DNA from: DASUCS01 sp041166745
GTDB lineage: Bacteria > Actinomycetota > Acidimicrobiia > Acidimicrobiales > JACDCH01
Direction: 5' to 3'
DNA: 64,000 nucleotides
Assembly: GCA_041166745.1 (NCBI GenBank)
Contig: JBEEGH010000029.1
Span: 62,001-126,000 of the forward strand
Shown: piece after piece, positions 55,532 to 63,924 of the stretch
How positions within the stretch are numbered: position 1 is the first letter of the stretch
Layout of the letters: each line of letters starts with the position of its first letter
Notes under the pieces: generated by a model
What the model saw: only the letters and a program-made list of their open reading frames with translations
What the model was told of the DNA's origin: nothing
The model's database searches: none
Made by a program: the position numbers and the translations under genes

Positions 55532-56487
55532 ACTATCTCGACCCGGTTCGGCTCTGGTTGCTCGTGGGCGCGGGAGCGCTCGCGGTGGCGTATGTCGTGC
55601 TGCAGCGTCGGCGGCGCCAGTACGCCGTGCGCTTCACCAACATCGCGTTGCTCGAAGCGGTTGCCCCGAAGCGACCTGGTTGGCGACGGCATGCGACGGC
55701 GGCGGCGTTTCTGGTTGCGATCACCGCGCTCGTCGTGGGCTTCGCCCGCCCGACGCACGATGAAAAGGTGCCGCGGGAACGCGCAACCGTCATCGTGGCG
55801 ATCGACACCTCGCTCTCGATGCAAGCCGACGACGTGGAACCAAATCGCTTCGTTGCCGCGAAGGCCGCGGCCAAGGCGTTCGTAGACCAGCTTCCGCCCA
55901 AGATCAACGTCGGCCTCGTGAGCTTCGACGGCAACGCACGGCTCGACGTGCCGCCTACAACTGATCGAACCAAGGTGAAGAGGGCCATCGACCGCCTGCA
56001 ACTCAACGAGGGCACCGCCATCGGTGAGGCGATCTTCACCGCGCTCGACGCGATCCGCCAGCAATCGGTGGCGGACGACTCTGCGACCGACGTGGTGCCG
56101 GCGCGCATCGTGCTGATGTCCGACGGAAAGACGACGGTGGGCCGAGCGAACGACGACGGCGTCGCGGCCGCGCAGAAGGCCAAGGTGCCGGTGTCGACGA
56201 TCGCCTTCGGGACGGACCACGGTGAGATCAACGTGCCGCAGGAGCCGTTCCCGGTTCCGGTCCCCGTCGACCGAGGCGCGCTGCAGGATGTGGCCGATCA
56301 GACCGGCGGCTCGTTCTTCTCCGCGACGTCGGCCGCCGAGTTGCAGAAGGTGTACGCCGACATCGGCTCGTCGATCGGGTTCGACGTCGAGCAGCGAGAG
56401 ATCACGAGCTGGTTCGTCGGCGCCGCCCTGCTGGCGCTCATGGCCACCGCCGCCATGTCCCTCGCCTGGTTCAACCGCCTCCCCTAG
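55528..56487 (+). CDS. Von Willebrand factor A domain membrane protein (BatA/BatB-like)
   Basis: A 319-residue membrane protein with N-terminal hydrophobic segments (PVRLWLLVGAGALAVAYVV; AAAFLVAITALVVGFA) and a C-terminal helix (AALLALMATAAMSLAWF). The VWA domain between them has the MIDAS motif VIVAIDTSLSMQADD and later TDVVPARIVLMSDGKT; residues GQ..D of the typical fold are retained in part. This is the third gene of the MoxR operon, resembling aerotolerance BatA/BatB proteins. ATG 55528 overlaps the DUF58 stop by 4 bp. Fourteen bases after its stop begins a 54-bp copy of the smc 3' end. Confidence 0.92.
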   Translation: MNYLDPVRLWLLVGAGALAVAYVVLQRRRRQYAVRFTNIALLEAVAPKRPGWRRHATAAAFLVAITALVVGFARPTHDEKVPRERATVIVAIDTSLSMQADDVEPNRFVAAKAAAKAFVDQLPPKINVGLVSFDGNARLDVPPTTDRTKVKRAIDRLQLNEGTAIGEAIFTALDAIRQQSVADDSATDVVPARIVLMSDGKTTVGRANDDGVAAAQKAKVPVSTIAFGTDHGEINVPQEPFPVPVPVDRGALQDVADQTGGSFFSATSAAELQKVYADIGSSIGFDVEQREITSWFVGAALLALMATAAMSLAWFNRLP

Positions 56488-56500
56488 ATCGGGGGTGGCG

Positions 56501-56554
56501 TCAGACGGCGACCTTTTCGCTCAGCACCCGCGATGAGCCGCCAGGCTGCATGGT
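56501..56554 (-). repeat. Displaced copy of the smc 3' end
   Basis: 54 bp matching 58616-58669 at 51 positions. Read on the minus strand, it encodes the last 17 smc residues (ending MQPGGSSRVLSEKVAV) plus the TGA. All three differences are synonymous third-position changes (TCG/TCA, CGA/CGG, CTC/CTG), and the match stops at the stop codon. It forms the far end of a 2.1-kb segment bounded by smc. Confidence 0.92.
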
Positions 56555-56668
56555 TGCTCTCGAACAACCGGGGGTGGACATGGACCGGCTCGCACAGATA
56601 GCGAGAACCGGCGATGGTCGGGTGCTCATGTTCGGCAGTCGCTCGCCTGACACTGGGTGCCAGGTCCC

Positions 56669-57898
56669 TCAGGGGTTGTAGAGGGCCGCGCTGGTTTCGA
56701 TGGCGTCGCCACCCGCGACGTCACTGAAGTACCCCCCGTCGAGGTTGTAGGGGAAGGAATCGACCAGCTCGGTGCACGTTCCCGCGGTGTCGTTGGCGTA
56801 GAAGGTCACCTGGTCATAGTCGGGGCCCCGTTCCCTGATGATCAGGGCGACTCGGTCACCAATGGCGGCCCGGCCATCGATGACGGCTAGACCCTGACCG
56901 TCCGGGTCCTGAGTCACCTCGCCTCCGAGCCTGATTTCGCCGTCGATGGTGTCGGTGTCCGCGCACTGCAGCTTGACCACAACCTTGTCGACCCGGATCT
57001 CGCCGGTCACCACGCCGCGTTTCCGCTCGGCATGGATGTTCAACGAATGGCCGACGAGCCCACCGGACCCGCCGTGGTCCACGATCTCCACGCCCTCCCC
57101 GCTCGCCAGGGTCGGCGAGAACGGCGCCGTCTCGAGGTCGCCACCATCGTTGAGATCATCGAAGTACCCGTCGTCGAGGTTGGCGGGGACCGACGCAACG
57201 AGCTCCTCGCACGAACCTGCGTGCACGCTCGCCTGCTCGCCGTACCAGAGCGAAGGGTGATAGAGGGTGACGCGCCGGCTGTCGGGGCGATCCTCATCTT
57301 CCCTGATGATCAGGGCCAGTCCGTCCCCCACGGCGACGTTGACGTCATCGAGCGTGGCGAGGCCGTCTGGGCTGTCGGTCACCTCGCCGCCAAGGATGAG
57401 ATCTCGCCTGTCGAAGTCAGCCCCGCTCAACATCCTGGTGTTCGCGCACTCGAGCGTGACCAGGACGCCCCCGACTCGGAGCTCCCCGTTCACCTCGCCG
57501 TCCTGTTCCACGGCCGTGATGTTCAGCGTGTGGCCACCGAGATCACTGCCGCCTTCCATCACCGCGACCTTCACGTCTTCGCCTCTCGCGAGGGTCGTCG
57601 AGCTGTCGCCGGCCGCGGTTGTGGTCGTGGACGAGGGCTCTCCCGCCGGTTCGATGGTGTCCACCGCCTGGCGGTCGGCGGTCGCGAAGACCGCGACGGC
57701 CACGACCGCGACCACACAGGCCGCGACGGTGAGCCACAGCGAGAAGCGCCGCCGGTTGCCGTGGGCCATGGGCAGGTCCAGGACCTCGGCGTCGCCGCTG
57801 CTCGCCCGGGCGACCACCCGAGCCCAGAGGTCCTCGGGCGGGTCCATCGTCGCGACCGCCTCTCGTGCCTCGTTCATCCGGTCGTCGAGTTCAGACAT
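56669..57898 (-). CDS. Anti-sigma-factor-like membrane protein with duplicated exported domain
   Basis: A 409-residue protein, starting ATG 57898 inside the end of the ECF sigma gene (8-bp overlap). The N-terminal about 50 residues are cytoplasmic, acidic and helical (MNEAREAVATMDPPEDLWARVV), like actinobacterial anti-sigma proteins. One membrane helix is at about 53-72, followed by a Thr-rich linker. The exported part contains two tandem repeats, about residues 106-257 and 267-402, each with HxLNI, LGGEVT, an LALIIRE or VALIIRE strand, two cysteines and a DGYF or GGYF end. No zinc anti-sigma motif (HxxxCxxC) is visible. The family is not recognised. Confidence 0.8.
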   Translation of the reverse strand: MSELDDRMNEAREAVATMDPPEDLWARVVARASSGDAEVLDLPMAHGNRRRFSLWLTVAACVVAVVAVAVFATADRQAVDTIEPAGEPSSTTTTAAGDSSTTLARGEDVKVAVMEGGSDLGGHTLNITAVEQDGEVNGELRVGGVLVTLECANTRMLSGADFDRRDLILGGEVTDSPDGLATLDDVNVAVGDGLALIIREDEDRPDSRRVTLYHPSLWYGEQASVHAGSCEELVASVPANLDDGYFDDLNDGGDLETAPFSPTLASGEGVEIVDHGGSGGLVGHSLNIHAERKRGVVTGEIRVDKVVVKLQCADTDTIDGEIRLGGEVTQDPDGQGLAVIDGRAAIGDRVALIIRERGPDYDQVTFYANDTAGTCTELVDSFPYNLDGGYFSDVAGGDAIETSAALYNP

Positions 57899-58385
57899 CC
57901 TTCACCTCCAGCAGCGAGCGCAGCCGGCGTCGAGCGCGCATGCGTTGCACCCGGACAGTGGCAGCCGAGGTCTTGAGGAGGGGGCCGGCTTCCTCCGCTG
58001 AGTAACCGAGCAAGTCACAGACGACGACGCACGCGCGCTGCTGGTCGCTCAGGCACTGCAATCCCCGCATGAGGTCGAGTACCTGCTCGGACTGCACGTC
58101 GCGCAGCGAGACTTCGCCGAGCTCGTAGCGCGCGTCCGCACGCCTCCGCTGCAGCTCGCCGGCGGCGATCCGAAAGGCGCTCCGCCACGCCCAAGCCGCC
58201 GGGTCCTCCACGACGTCGCCGCGGCGCACGAGCTGCGCGAAGGCTTCGGCGACGGCTTCGTCTGCCACATCCGACGATCCGCTCCACGCCGCGACAGCGC
58301 GCCACAGCCGGACGTGCTGTTCTTCGTACACCTCGCGGACCCGGTCAGCCTGCACGGCCTCGCCCACCACCCCCGCATCCTGCAC
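57891..58385 (-). CDS. ECF-type RNA polymerase sigma factor
   Basis: Group 4 sigma factor of about 164 residues. Region 2 has EQHVRLWRAVAAWSGSSDVADEAVAEAFAQL, followed by PAAWAWRSAFRIAAGELQRRR; region 4 has LSDQQRACVVVCDLLGYSAEEAGPLLKTSAATVRVQRMRARRRLRSL. GTG 58385 is used, but downstream GTG codons are possible, because AAGGGG lies too close to 58385. The adjacent overlapping gene is the likely membrane anti-sigma partner. The pair lies between the two 54-bp copies of the smc end. Confidence 0.88.
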   Translation of the reverse strand: MQDAGVVGEAVQADRVREVYEEQHVRLWRAVAAWSGSSDVADEAVAEAFAQLVRRGDVVEDPAAWAWRSAFRIAAGELQRRRADARYELGEVSLRDVQSEQVLDLMRGLQCLSDQQRACVVVCDLLGYSAEEAGPLLKTSAATVRVQRMRARRRLRSLLEVKDV

Positions 58386-58615
58386 CCCCTTACAGGAGGC
58401 ATTCCGGGCCAGTTCGTGAACAAGGACTCGAGGGAAGGACGAGCTTCCTGCCCGCTAGCACACGCCACCAACGCGGACCGCACGTACGCCCCGCACAGAA
58501 TGCCCGTACTGCAGCGCCCGCGTACCCATCCGGTAATGCACCGGGTACAGCGCTGTGGACAAAACCCCCCGAGGTATGGTGCGCCCTTCCTTGCCAACTG
58601 AGTTTCAAGTGCTGG

Positions 58616-58669
58616 TCAGACGGCGACCTTTTCGCTGAGCACTCGCGACGAGCCGCCAGGCTGCATGGT
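58616..58669 (-). repeat. smc 3' end, in-place copy of the 54-bp repeat
   Basis: Last 17 codons and stop of the intact smc gene. A near-identical second copy lies at 56501-56554 in the same orientation, so the pair forms a 54-bp direct repeat around a 2,061-bp interior. Confidence 0.92.
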
Positions 58670-61600
58670 GACGCCGTAGAGGCAGTCGGCGGCTTCCATC
58701 GTGCGCTTCTGGTGGCTCACGATGATCAGCTGCGCTTCCTCGCGGAACTCGTGGACGAGATCGAGGAAGCGGTGCAGGTTCACGTCGTCGAGCGCGGCCT
58801 CGACCTCGTCCATCACGTAGAAGGGCGACGGGCGGCTGCGGAACACGGCGAAGAGGAAGGCGAGCGCCGTCAGCGAACGCTCGCCACCTGAGAGCAGCGA
58901 CAGCTTTCGGACGTTCTTACCCGAAGGCTTGGCCTCGATGTCGATGCCGGTGTCGAGGAGGTTGTCTGGATCGGTGAGTCGCAGCCGGCCCGTGCCGCCT
59001 GGGAAGAGCGTGTCGAACAACGCTTCGAAGTTCTGGGACACGTCGGCGTACGCAGCCGCGAACACGTTGACGATCTCTTCGTCGATGGCCTTGATGATCT
59101 TCGACAGGTCGCGGCGGCTCGACTTCACGTCGTCGAGTTGCGCTTCGAGGAACTCGTGCCGCTCGCGCAACGCTTCGTATTCCTGCAGCGCGAGCGGATT
59201 GATCGGGCCCATCAGCCGCAGCTCACGTTCGAGCTCGCGCACCCGGGCGTGCGGAGTGACCCCTTCCGCGAGCGGCGGGCATTCCGCGGCCATCGCAGTG
59301 TCGGGTTCGCTCTCGAGATCGCGGCGCAACGTGTCCACCGCGGTCTCGACGCGCAGGCCGAGCTCGGCCTCCTCGATCTCGGCCCGGCGGCTGTGCTCGC
59401 GTACCTCTTCGAGGGAGCGCTCGTCGGCCGTGCGTTGCTTGCGGAGGCCATCGAGCCGGAGGGCCACCTCGCGGGCTTCCTCGGACTGGCGGCGCCGCTG
59501 CTCGTGCAGTTCGGCCAGCTCGGTCTCGACGACCGCGAGCCGATCGATGACCAGCGCGCTCAACCGTTCGACCGCGAGCTGCGTGCGCTCGAGCTCGATG
59601 CGCCGTTCTTCCGCTTGGGCCCGCTCCGCGACGTTGCGGATGAGGCGCTCTTCCACCTCGTCGAGCCGGCGGCGCAGGAACCGTCGACGCTCGTCGAGCC
59701 CGGCGGCGCGCACCTCGATGTCGGTACGGAGCGCGCCCACGGCCGCGGATCGCTCTTCGAGGCGGCTTCGGACCGCGCTCATCTCCCGACCCCGTTCCAG
59801 GACACCGGCTTCGTCGGACTCGAGCTCGGGCAACAGCACCTCGAGCTCTGTGATGCGTGCCTGCTCGGAGCCGATCCGTGCATCGAGATCGGCGAGGTGC
59901 GAGTGCAGCGACTCGATCTCGGTGTCGCCGTCGCGCTTGTCGGCCTCGACGCGCGCCCGCGCGTCGGACGCCGCCGCGACGGCCGAGTCGTGTTCGTCGA
60001 GCGCACGTTGCGCGTCGAGCTCGACGCGGCGGGCGTCGGCGACGGCGGTCTGTGCCGCCACCAATGCCAGATCGGCGCCGACCGCAGCCGCCATCGCGGC
60101 ATCGGCACGGTCGCGCGCCTCGGCGAGGGCCGCACCGGTCGCGCCAGAACCAGGACCACCGACTCGCCATCCCGAGCTGCCGAAGCGGTCGCCATCGCGC
60201 GTGACGATGAACGACTCGGGGTTGGCCAGCGCGATGTCGACCGCGTTCGCCCATCCCCCGTCGACGACGATCACCGCGCCGAGGAGCGCGTCGAGCAGGC
60301 CTTCGACGTCGTCGCGATTCGATCGAACATGCCAGCGGAGGGGCTCGCCCGATCCGAGGGGCAACGGTGCCGGCGTACGGGACGCGCCGAGCGGCAACAC
60401 CGCGCCCGAGAGATCGCCCGCGTGGAGCACCTCGAGGGCACGACGCCCGGCCTCGACGTCGGCCACGACAACCGCCGCGAGCGCTTCGCCGGCGGCCGCC
60501 TCGAAGGCGGACTCGTAGCCGTCGTCGATCTCGACGATCTCCAGCAGTGTGCCGACAACGCCGGCGACCTCCGACAAACGTTCAGCACCGGCACGCGCAC
60601 GGGCGTCGTCGAGCGCTTGGGCCAGAGCGTCGGCGCGCGCCACCCATGTGTGTCGTTCGGCGTCGGCGCTTCGTCGAGATTCCTCCGCCGCCAGAGCGGC
60701 CTCGACCGCGGCCATGTGCACGGTCTCGGCATCGGCGAACGCCGCCGCCAGACCCGACTCGGCCTCTTCGGCTTCGGCGAGCTCGCCGCGCAATCGGCTG
60801 CTCTCGCCGTCGAGCCGCGCCGCCTTCTGCTCGAGCAGGTCGAGTCGCTGACGAACGCGACTGATCTCCCCCGCGCCGCGTTCGACTCCGGCGCGTAGGG
60901 CCGCGAGCTCACCGCGCACCTCGGCCGCCCGGCTGCTCGGCGGCGTCACCCCTTCCGCCCATTGGGCCTCGAAGGCTTGGCGCTCGACGAGCAGGTCGCC
61001 CTCCGACCGGGCGAGCGCCTCGACGTCGGGAGCCAGCGCAACTGCCTCGGCCTCGACGTTCGCCAGCTCGTCGGTCAGGCGCGCGGCCTCGGCCTCGAGC
61101 GTGGCGATCACCGCTTGATCGACGCTGGCATTGCGCTCGCGCTCGAGGTTGCGGCGCCGCTCGTTGAGCACGGCCGCCAACCCTCGGGCTCGCTCGCGCA
61201 ACGACTCGAAGCGCACGAGCGCGTCGCTGATGTCGTGGCCGCCCATGGCCGAGAGCTGCGCTTCCGTCGCCATCACGGCGCGGTCGAGCTGGCCGAGGCT
61301 GCCCTTGAGCGCGGATTCGTCGGCGGCGAGCTCTGCCTTGCGCGCGATCGTCGTGGTGAGGCGGCTGCGCAGCGACGACAGCTCGCGTCCGGCCAGGTGC
61401 AACCGCAACCCCGACAGCTCGGCGACGAGATCGCCGTGCCGGCGGGCGGCGTCGGCCTGACGCTCGAGCGGTCGAAGCTGTCGACGCACCTCGCGCAGCA
61501 GGTCTTGCACCCGCGTGAGGTTGCCCTCCGTCGCGGCAAGCCGGCGCTCGGCCTTCTCCTTACGGCGGCGGAACTTGAGGACCCCGGCCGCCTCTTCGAT

Positions 61601-62080
61601 GATCAGGCGCCGATCCTCCGGCCGGGCGTTGAGCACCGCATCGATCTGACCCTGACTCACGATCACGTGCTGCTGGCGACCGACGCCGGTGTCGGACAGC
61701 AGCTCTTGGATGTCGAGCAACCGGCACGGCACCCCGTTGAGCGCGTATTCGCTGTCGCCGTTGCGGAACAGCGTGCGGGTGATCGTGACCTCGGTGAACT
61801 CGATCGGCAGGAGGCGAGCGGAGTTGTCGATGGTGAGGCTCACCTCGGCCCGACCGAGCGCCGGCCGCTTCGCCGTTCCGGCGAAGATCACGTCGTCCAT
61901 CTTCTGGCTGCGCACCGCGCTCGGGGCTTGCGCGCCGAGCACCCAGCCGATCGCGTCGACCACGTTGGACTTGCCGCTGCCGTTCGGGCCGACGACGACC
62001 GTGACCCCGGGCTCCATCTCGAGCACGGTGGTCTCGGCGAACGACTTGAAGCCCTTCAGCGTGAGGCTCTTGAGGAACAT
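58616..62080 (-). CDS. smc: Chromosome segregation protein SMC
   Basis: Coiled-coil ATPase that compacts and separates chromosomes with ScpA/ScpB. At 1154 residues it is standard length. Walker A is GPNGSGKSNVVDAIGWVLG near residue 32; long coiled coils flank a hinge at about 500-650 (ESAFEAAAGEALAAVVVAD, SFIVTRDGDRF). The signature LSLLSGGERSLTALAF and Walker B FYVMDEVEAALDD are near the C-terminus. ATG 62080 is chosen. In actinobacteria smc usually sits near ftsY and ffh; here the 8-kb block with the HtrA, MoxR and ECF genes separates them. Its last 54 bp are duplicated at 56501. Confidence 0.97.
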   Translation of the reverse strand: MFLKSLTLKGFKSFAETTVLEMEPGVTVVVGPNGSGKSNVVDAIGWVLGAQAPSAVRSQKMDDVIFAGTAKRPALGRAEVSLTIDNSARLLPIEFTEVTITRTLFRNGDSEYALNGVPCRLLDIQELLSDTGVGRQQHVIVSQGQIDAVLNARPEDRRLIIEEAAGVLKFRRRKEKAERRLAATEGNLTRVQDLLREVRRQLRPLERQADAARRHGDLVAELSGLRLHLAGRELSSLRSRLTTTIARKAELAADESALKGSLGQLDRAVMATEAQLSAMGGHDISDALVRFESLRERARGLAAVLNERRRNLERERNASVDQAVIATLEAEAARLTDELANVEAEAVALAPDVEALARSEGDLLVERQAFEAQWAEGVTPPSSRAAEVRGELAALRAGVERGAGEISRVRQRLDLLEQKAARLDGESSRLRGELAEAEEAESGLAAAFADAETVHMAAVEAALAAEESRRSADAERHTWVARADALAQALDDARARAGAERLSEVAGVVGTLLEIVEIDDGYESAFEAAAGEALAAVVVADVEAGRRALEVLHAGDLSGAVLPLGASRTPAPLPLGSGEPLRWHVRSNRDDVEGLLDALLGAVIVVDGGWANAVDIALANPESFIVTRDGDRFGSSGWRVGGPGSGATGAALAEARDRADAAMAAAVGADLALVAAQTAVADARRVELDAQRALDEHDSAVAAASDARARVEADKRDGDTEIESLHSHLADLDARIGSEQARITELEVLLPELESDEAGVLERGREMSAVRSRLEERSAAVGALRTDIEVRAAGLDERRRFLRRRLDEVEERLIRNVAERAQAEERRIELERTQLAVERLSALVIDRLAVVETELAELHEQRRRQSEEAREVALRLDGLRKQRTADERSLEEVREHSRRAEIEEAELGLRVETAVDTLRRDLESEPDTAMAAECPPLAEGVTPHARVRELERELRLMGPINPLALQEYEALRERHEFLEAQLDDVKSSRRDLSKIIKAIDEEIVNVFAAAYADVSQNFEALFDTLFPGGTGRLRLTDPDNLLDTGIDIEAKPSGKNVRKLSLLSGGERSLTALAFLFAVFRSRPSPFYVMDEVEAALDDVNLHRFLDLVHEFREEAQLIIVSHQKRTMEAADCLYGVTMQPGGSSRVLSEKVAV

Positions 62081-62092
62081 CCGCGACCGACG

Positions 62093-62593
62093 TTAGCGGT
62101 GCCCCTCGTACCGTCCGCGCACCCCCAGGGCCGCGATCAACGCCACGACCGCCAGGCCGGTCGCCCACCACAACCCGTACGCAACGGAGGTGCCGCGCGT
62201 CGTGAACCGCTGGATGAGGAGGTTGCCGGCAAGGACTCCTGTCAGGCACGCGGCCGCCGCCGACCGCAGGGTCTCGAACGCCCTCACGAACCCCGCCGCG
62301 ACCACAACGCCCGCAAGCGCGATCACGATCAAAACGGACAGCAGGTCGAGCCCCTCGAACCCGGTCAGCGTCTCCGTCGGGAAGCGAATCGCCGGCAATG
62401 ACAGCGCGGCGACCGCGGCCACGACGGCGGCCGAGGCGACCAGTGCGACACGTCCCGGCCGGGAGCCCTGCAGGTGACGGACTCGCACTGCGGCGGCCCC
62501 GACCACGACACAGCCGTAGGCGAAGGCGCCGTAGGTCAGCAGGAACCCGACCCGTACCCACGAGCCGCCCTCGAATCGGCTCGCCCCGACCAT
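62093..62593 (-). CDS. Integral membrane protein of unknown function
   Basis: A 166-residue protein with about five predicted membrane segments (VGFLLTYGAFAYGCVVVGAAAV; VALVASAAVVAAVAALSLP; LLSVLIVIALAGVVVAAGFV; SAAAACLTGVLAGNLLI; WWATGLAVVALIAALGV). No family motif is recognised. ATG 62593 lies 5 bp after the Rieske oxygenase stop, so the two genes could be one transcript, and smc follows by 12 bp. Longer in-frame starts inside the oxygenase gene are rejected because they have no family support. Confidence 0.72.
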   Translation of the reverse strand: MVGASRFEGGSWVRVGFLLTYGAFAYGCVVVGAAAVRVRHLQGSRPGRVALVASAAVVAAVAALSLPAIRFPTETLTGFEGLDLLSVLIVIALAGVVVAAGFVRAFETLRSAAAACLTGVLAGNLLIQRFTTRGTSVAYGLWWATGLAVVALIAALGVRGRYEGHR

Positions 62594-62598
62594 CACCG

Positions 62599-63906
62599 TC
62601 AGGTCGTGAGGTAGCGGTCGATCACGCGGTGCATGTGCAGCACGTTCGACTCTTGGCGCGGGTTGAGGCGTGATCCCTTGAAGCCCCGGGACTTCATCCC
62701 TGTCTGCACCTCGAGCATGTTGGCGTAGTCCTGGTTCGTGATCTCGCCCCAGTCCTTGTCGCGCCACTCGGGATAGAAGCGTCGTTCCCACGTGCGCTCG
62801 GGTTGATCGGCTCGCGGCCACTCGAGGGTCCATGTGTCCTTGATGCACGAGTCCGGGTCGAGGCCGTTCGGACGGATGCGGAACACGATGGCCGAACCGG
62901 GATAGATCGGACCGACCAGGTTGGGGAACACGAAGACGTCGTCGGCACTCGTCATCTGATCGAGCGACAGGCCAGACACATCGAGGCCGCGTTCCGACAG
63001 CAGGGCGCGGCGGCGCGCTTGGTACTCGCTCAACAGATTGCGATCTGACGACGCCGGCTGGGCCCGCAGCTCGTCGACGATGGCCATCTCGTCCTTGAGA
63101 AACAGCCGGCCGAGACCGGCGACGAGCCCGGCGAGGATCTCGCCTTCGTCGTAGTCATCGGGTTTCAGGTCGAGCCGCGGGCTCGGTCGCAGCTCTCGAC
63201 GCGCTTCGGGCAAGCGTCCGTAGTGCGAGTGGATGCCCAGTTGCTCGTACGCGATCGACACGTCGTCGGTCCACGGCAGGATCTGGGGATGCGTGCCTTG
63301 CACGTGGTACGCCTCGTTGAACGCGTCGACGGCCGCTTTCCAGTTCGCGGGGAGAACCGTGGATTGGTACGCGCGGAAGCGCATCTGCTCGAGGTGATAC
63401 GCGCCGAGTAGCCCCGGCAGCGGCTGCAAGTACTCGAGGAGCGGCTCCGCGTCGGGGTCGAGGTTCACGAACACGAACCCGCCCCAGCAATCCACCCTCA
63501 CCGTCGCGAGACACAAGTCGTGCGGGAGATCCTCGAACTCGTGCTCGTCGACGATCTGCAAGAGGCGTCCATCGAGGCCGTACCGCCACGCGTGGTACCG
63601 GCATCGGATCCCCTCGTCCGGAAAGGTGCCGCTCTCGGTGGCGAGGCGTGTGCCGCGATGGAGGCACGCGTTGTGATGCGCGACCACGCTTCCTTCGCCG
63701 GTGCGCACCACGAGCACGGACTGCTCGCCGATGGTGTATTCGACGAAGTCGCCGGGATTCGCGACCTCCTCCTCACGGCATGCGACCTGCCAGACCCGCG
63801 GCCACAACCGTTCCATCTCGAGGTCGAGGAAGGCCCCGGAAACGTAGCGATCCTTCGGCAGAAAGCCGTCTGCGCCGACCAACATCGACGCGACCTGGTT
63901 CGCCAT
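62599..63906 (-). CDS. Rieske aromatic-ring-hydroxylating oxygenase, alpha subunit
   Basis: Non-heme iron oxygenase of 435 residues. The Rieske [2Fe-2S] motif is CLHRGTRL with CRYHAWRYG (Cys-x-His ... Cys-x2-His). The mononuclear-iron motif is NEAYHVQGTHPQ (His-x4-His), with the bridging acidic residue nearby. The N-terminal KDRYVSGAFLDLEMERLWPRVWQVAC is usual. A reductase and ferredoxin are not in the window, so substrate and electron supply are unknown. ATG 63906 starts 19 bp from the divergent acyl-CoA ligase start. Confidence 0.93.
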   Translation of the reverse strand: MANQVASMLVGADGFLPKDRYVSGAFLDLEMERLWPRVWQVACREEEVANPGDFVEYTIGEQSVLVVRTGEGSVVAHHNACLHRGTRLATESGTFPDEGIRCRYHAWRYGLDGRLLQIVDEHEFEDLPHDLCLATVRVDCWGGFVFVNLDPDAEPLLEYLQPLPGLLGAYHLEQMRFRAYQSTVLPANWKAAVDAFNEAYHVQGTHPQILPWTDDVSIAYEQLGIHSHYGRLPEARRELRPSPRLDLKPDDYDEGEILAGLVAGLGRLFLKDEMAIVDELRAQPASSDRNLLSEYQARRRALLSERGLDVSGLSLDQMTSADDVFVFPNLVGPIYPGSAIVFRIRPNGLDPDSCIKDTWTLEWPRADQPERTWERRFYPEWRDKDWGEITNQDYANMLEVQTGMKSRGFKGSRLNPRQESNVLHMHRVIDRYLTT

Positions 63907-63924
63907 TGCAGAATCTTCGACGCC

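Noticed and set aside
56550..56681. 43-codon plus-strand frame beginning in the displaced smc copy
   Set aside because: Starts in antisense smc sequence, has no ribosome site, and ends over the anti-sigma-like gene; no support.
58386..58615. Gene or RNA in the 230-bp gap between the ECF gene and smc
   Set aside because: Only motif-free short frames; probably the ECF promoter and leader, nothing else could be supported.
59138..60898. 586-codon plus-strand open frame antisense to smc
   Set aside because: Shadow of the coiled-coil codons; smc motifs are intact on the opposite strand.
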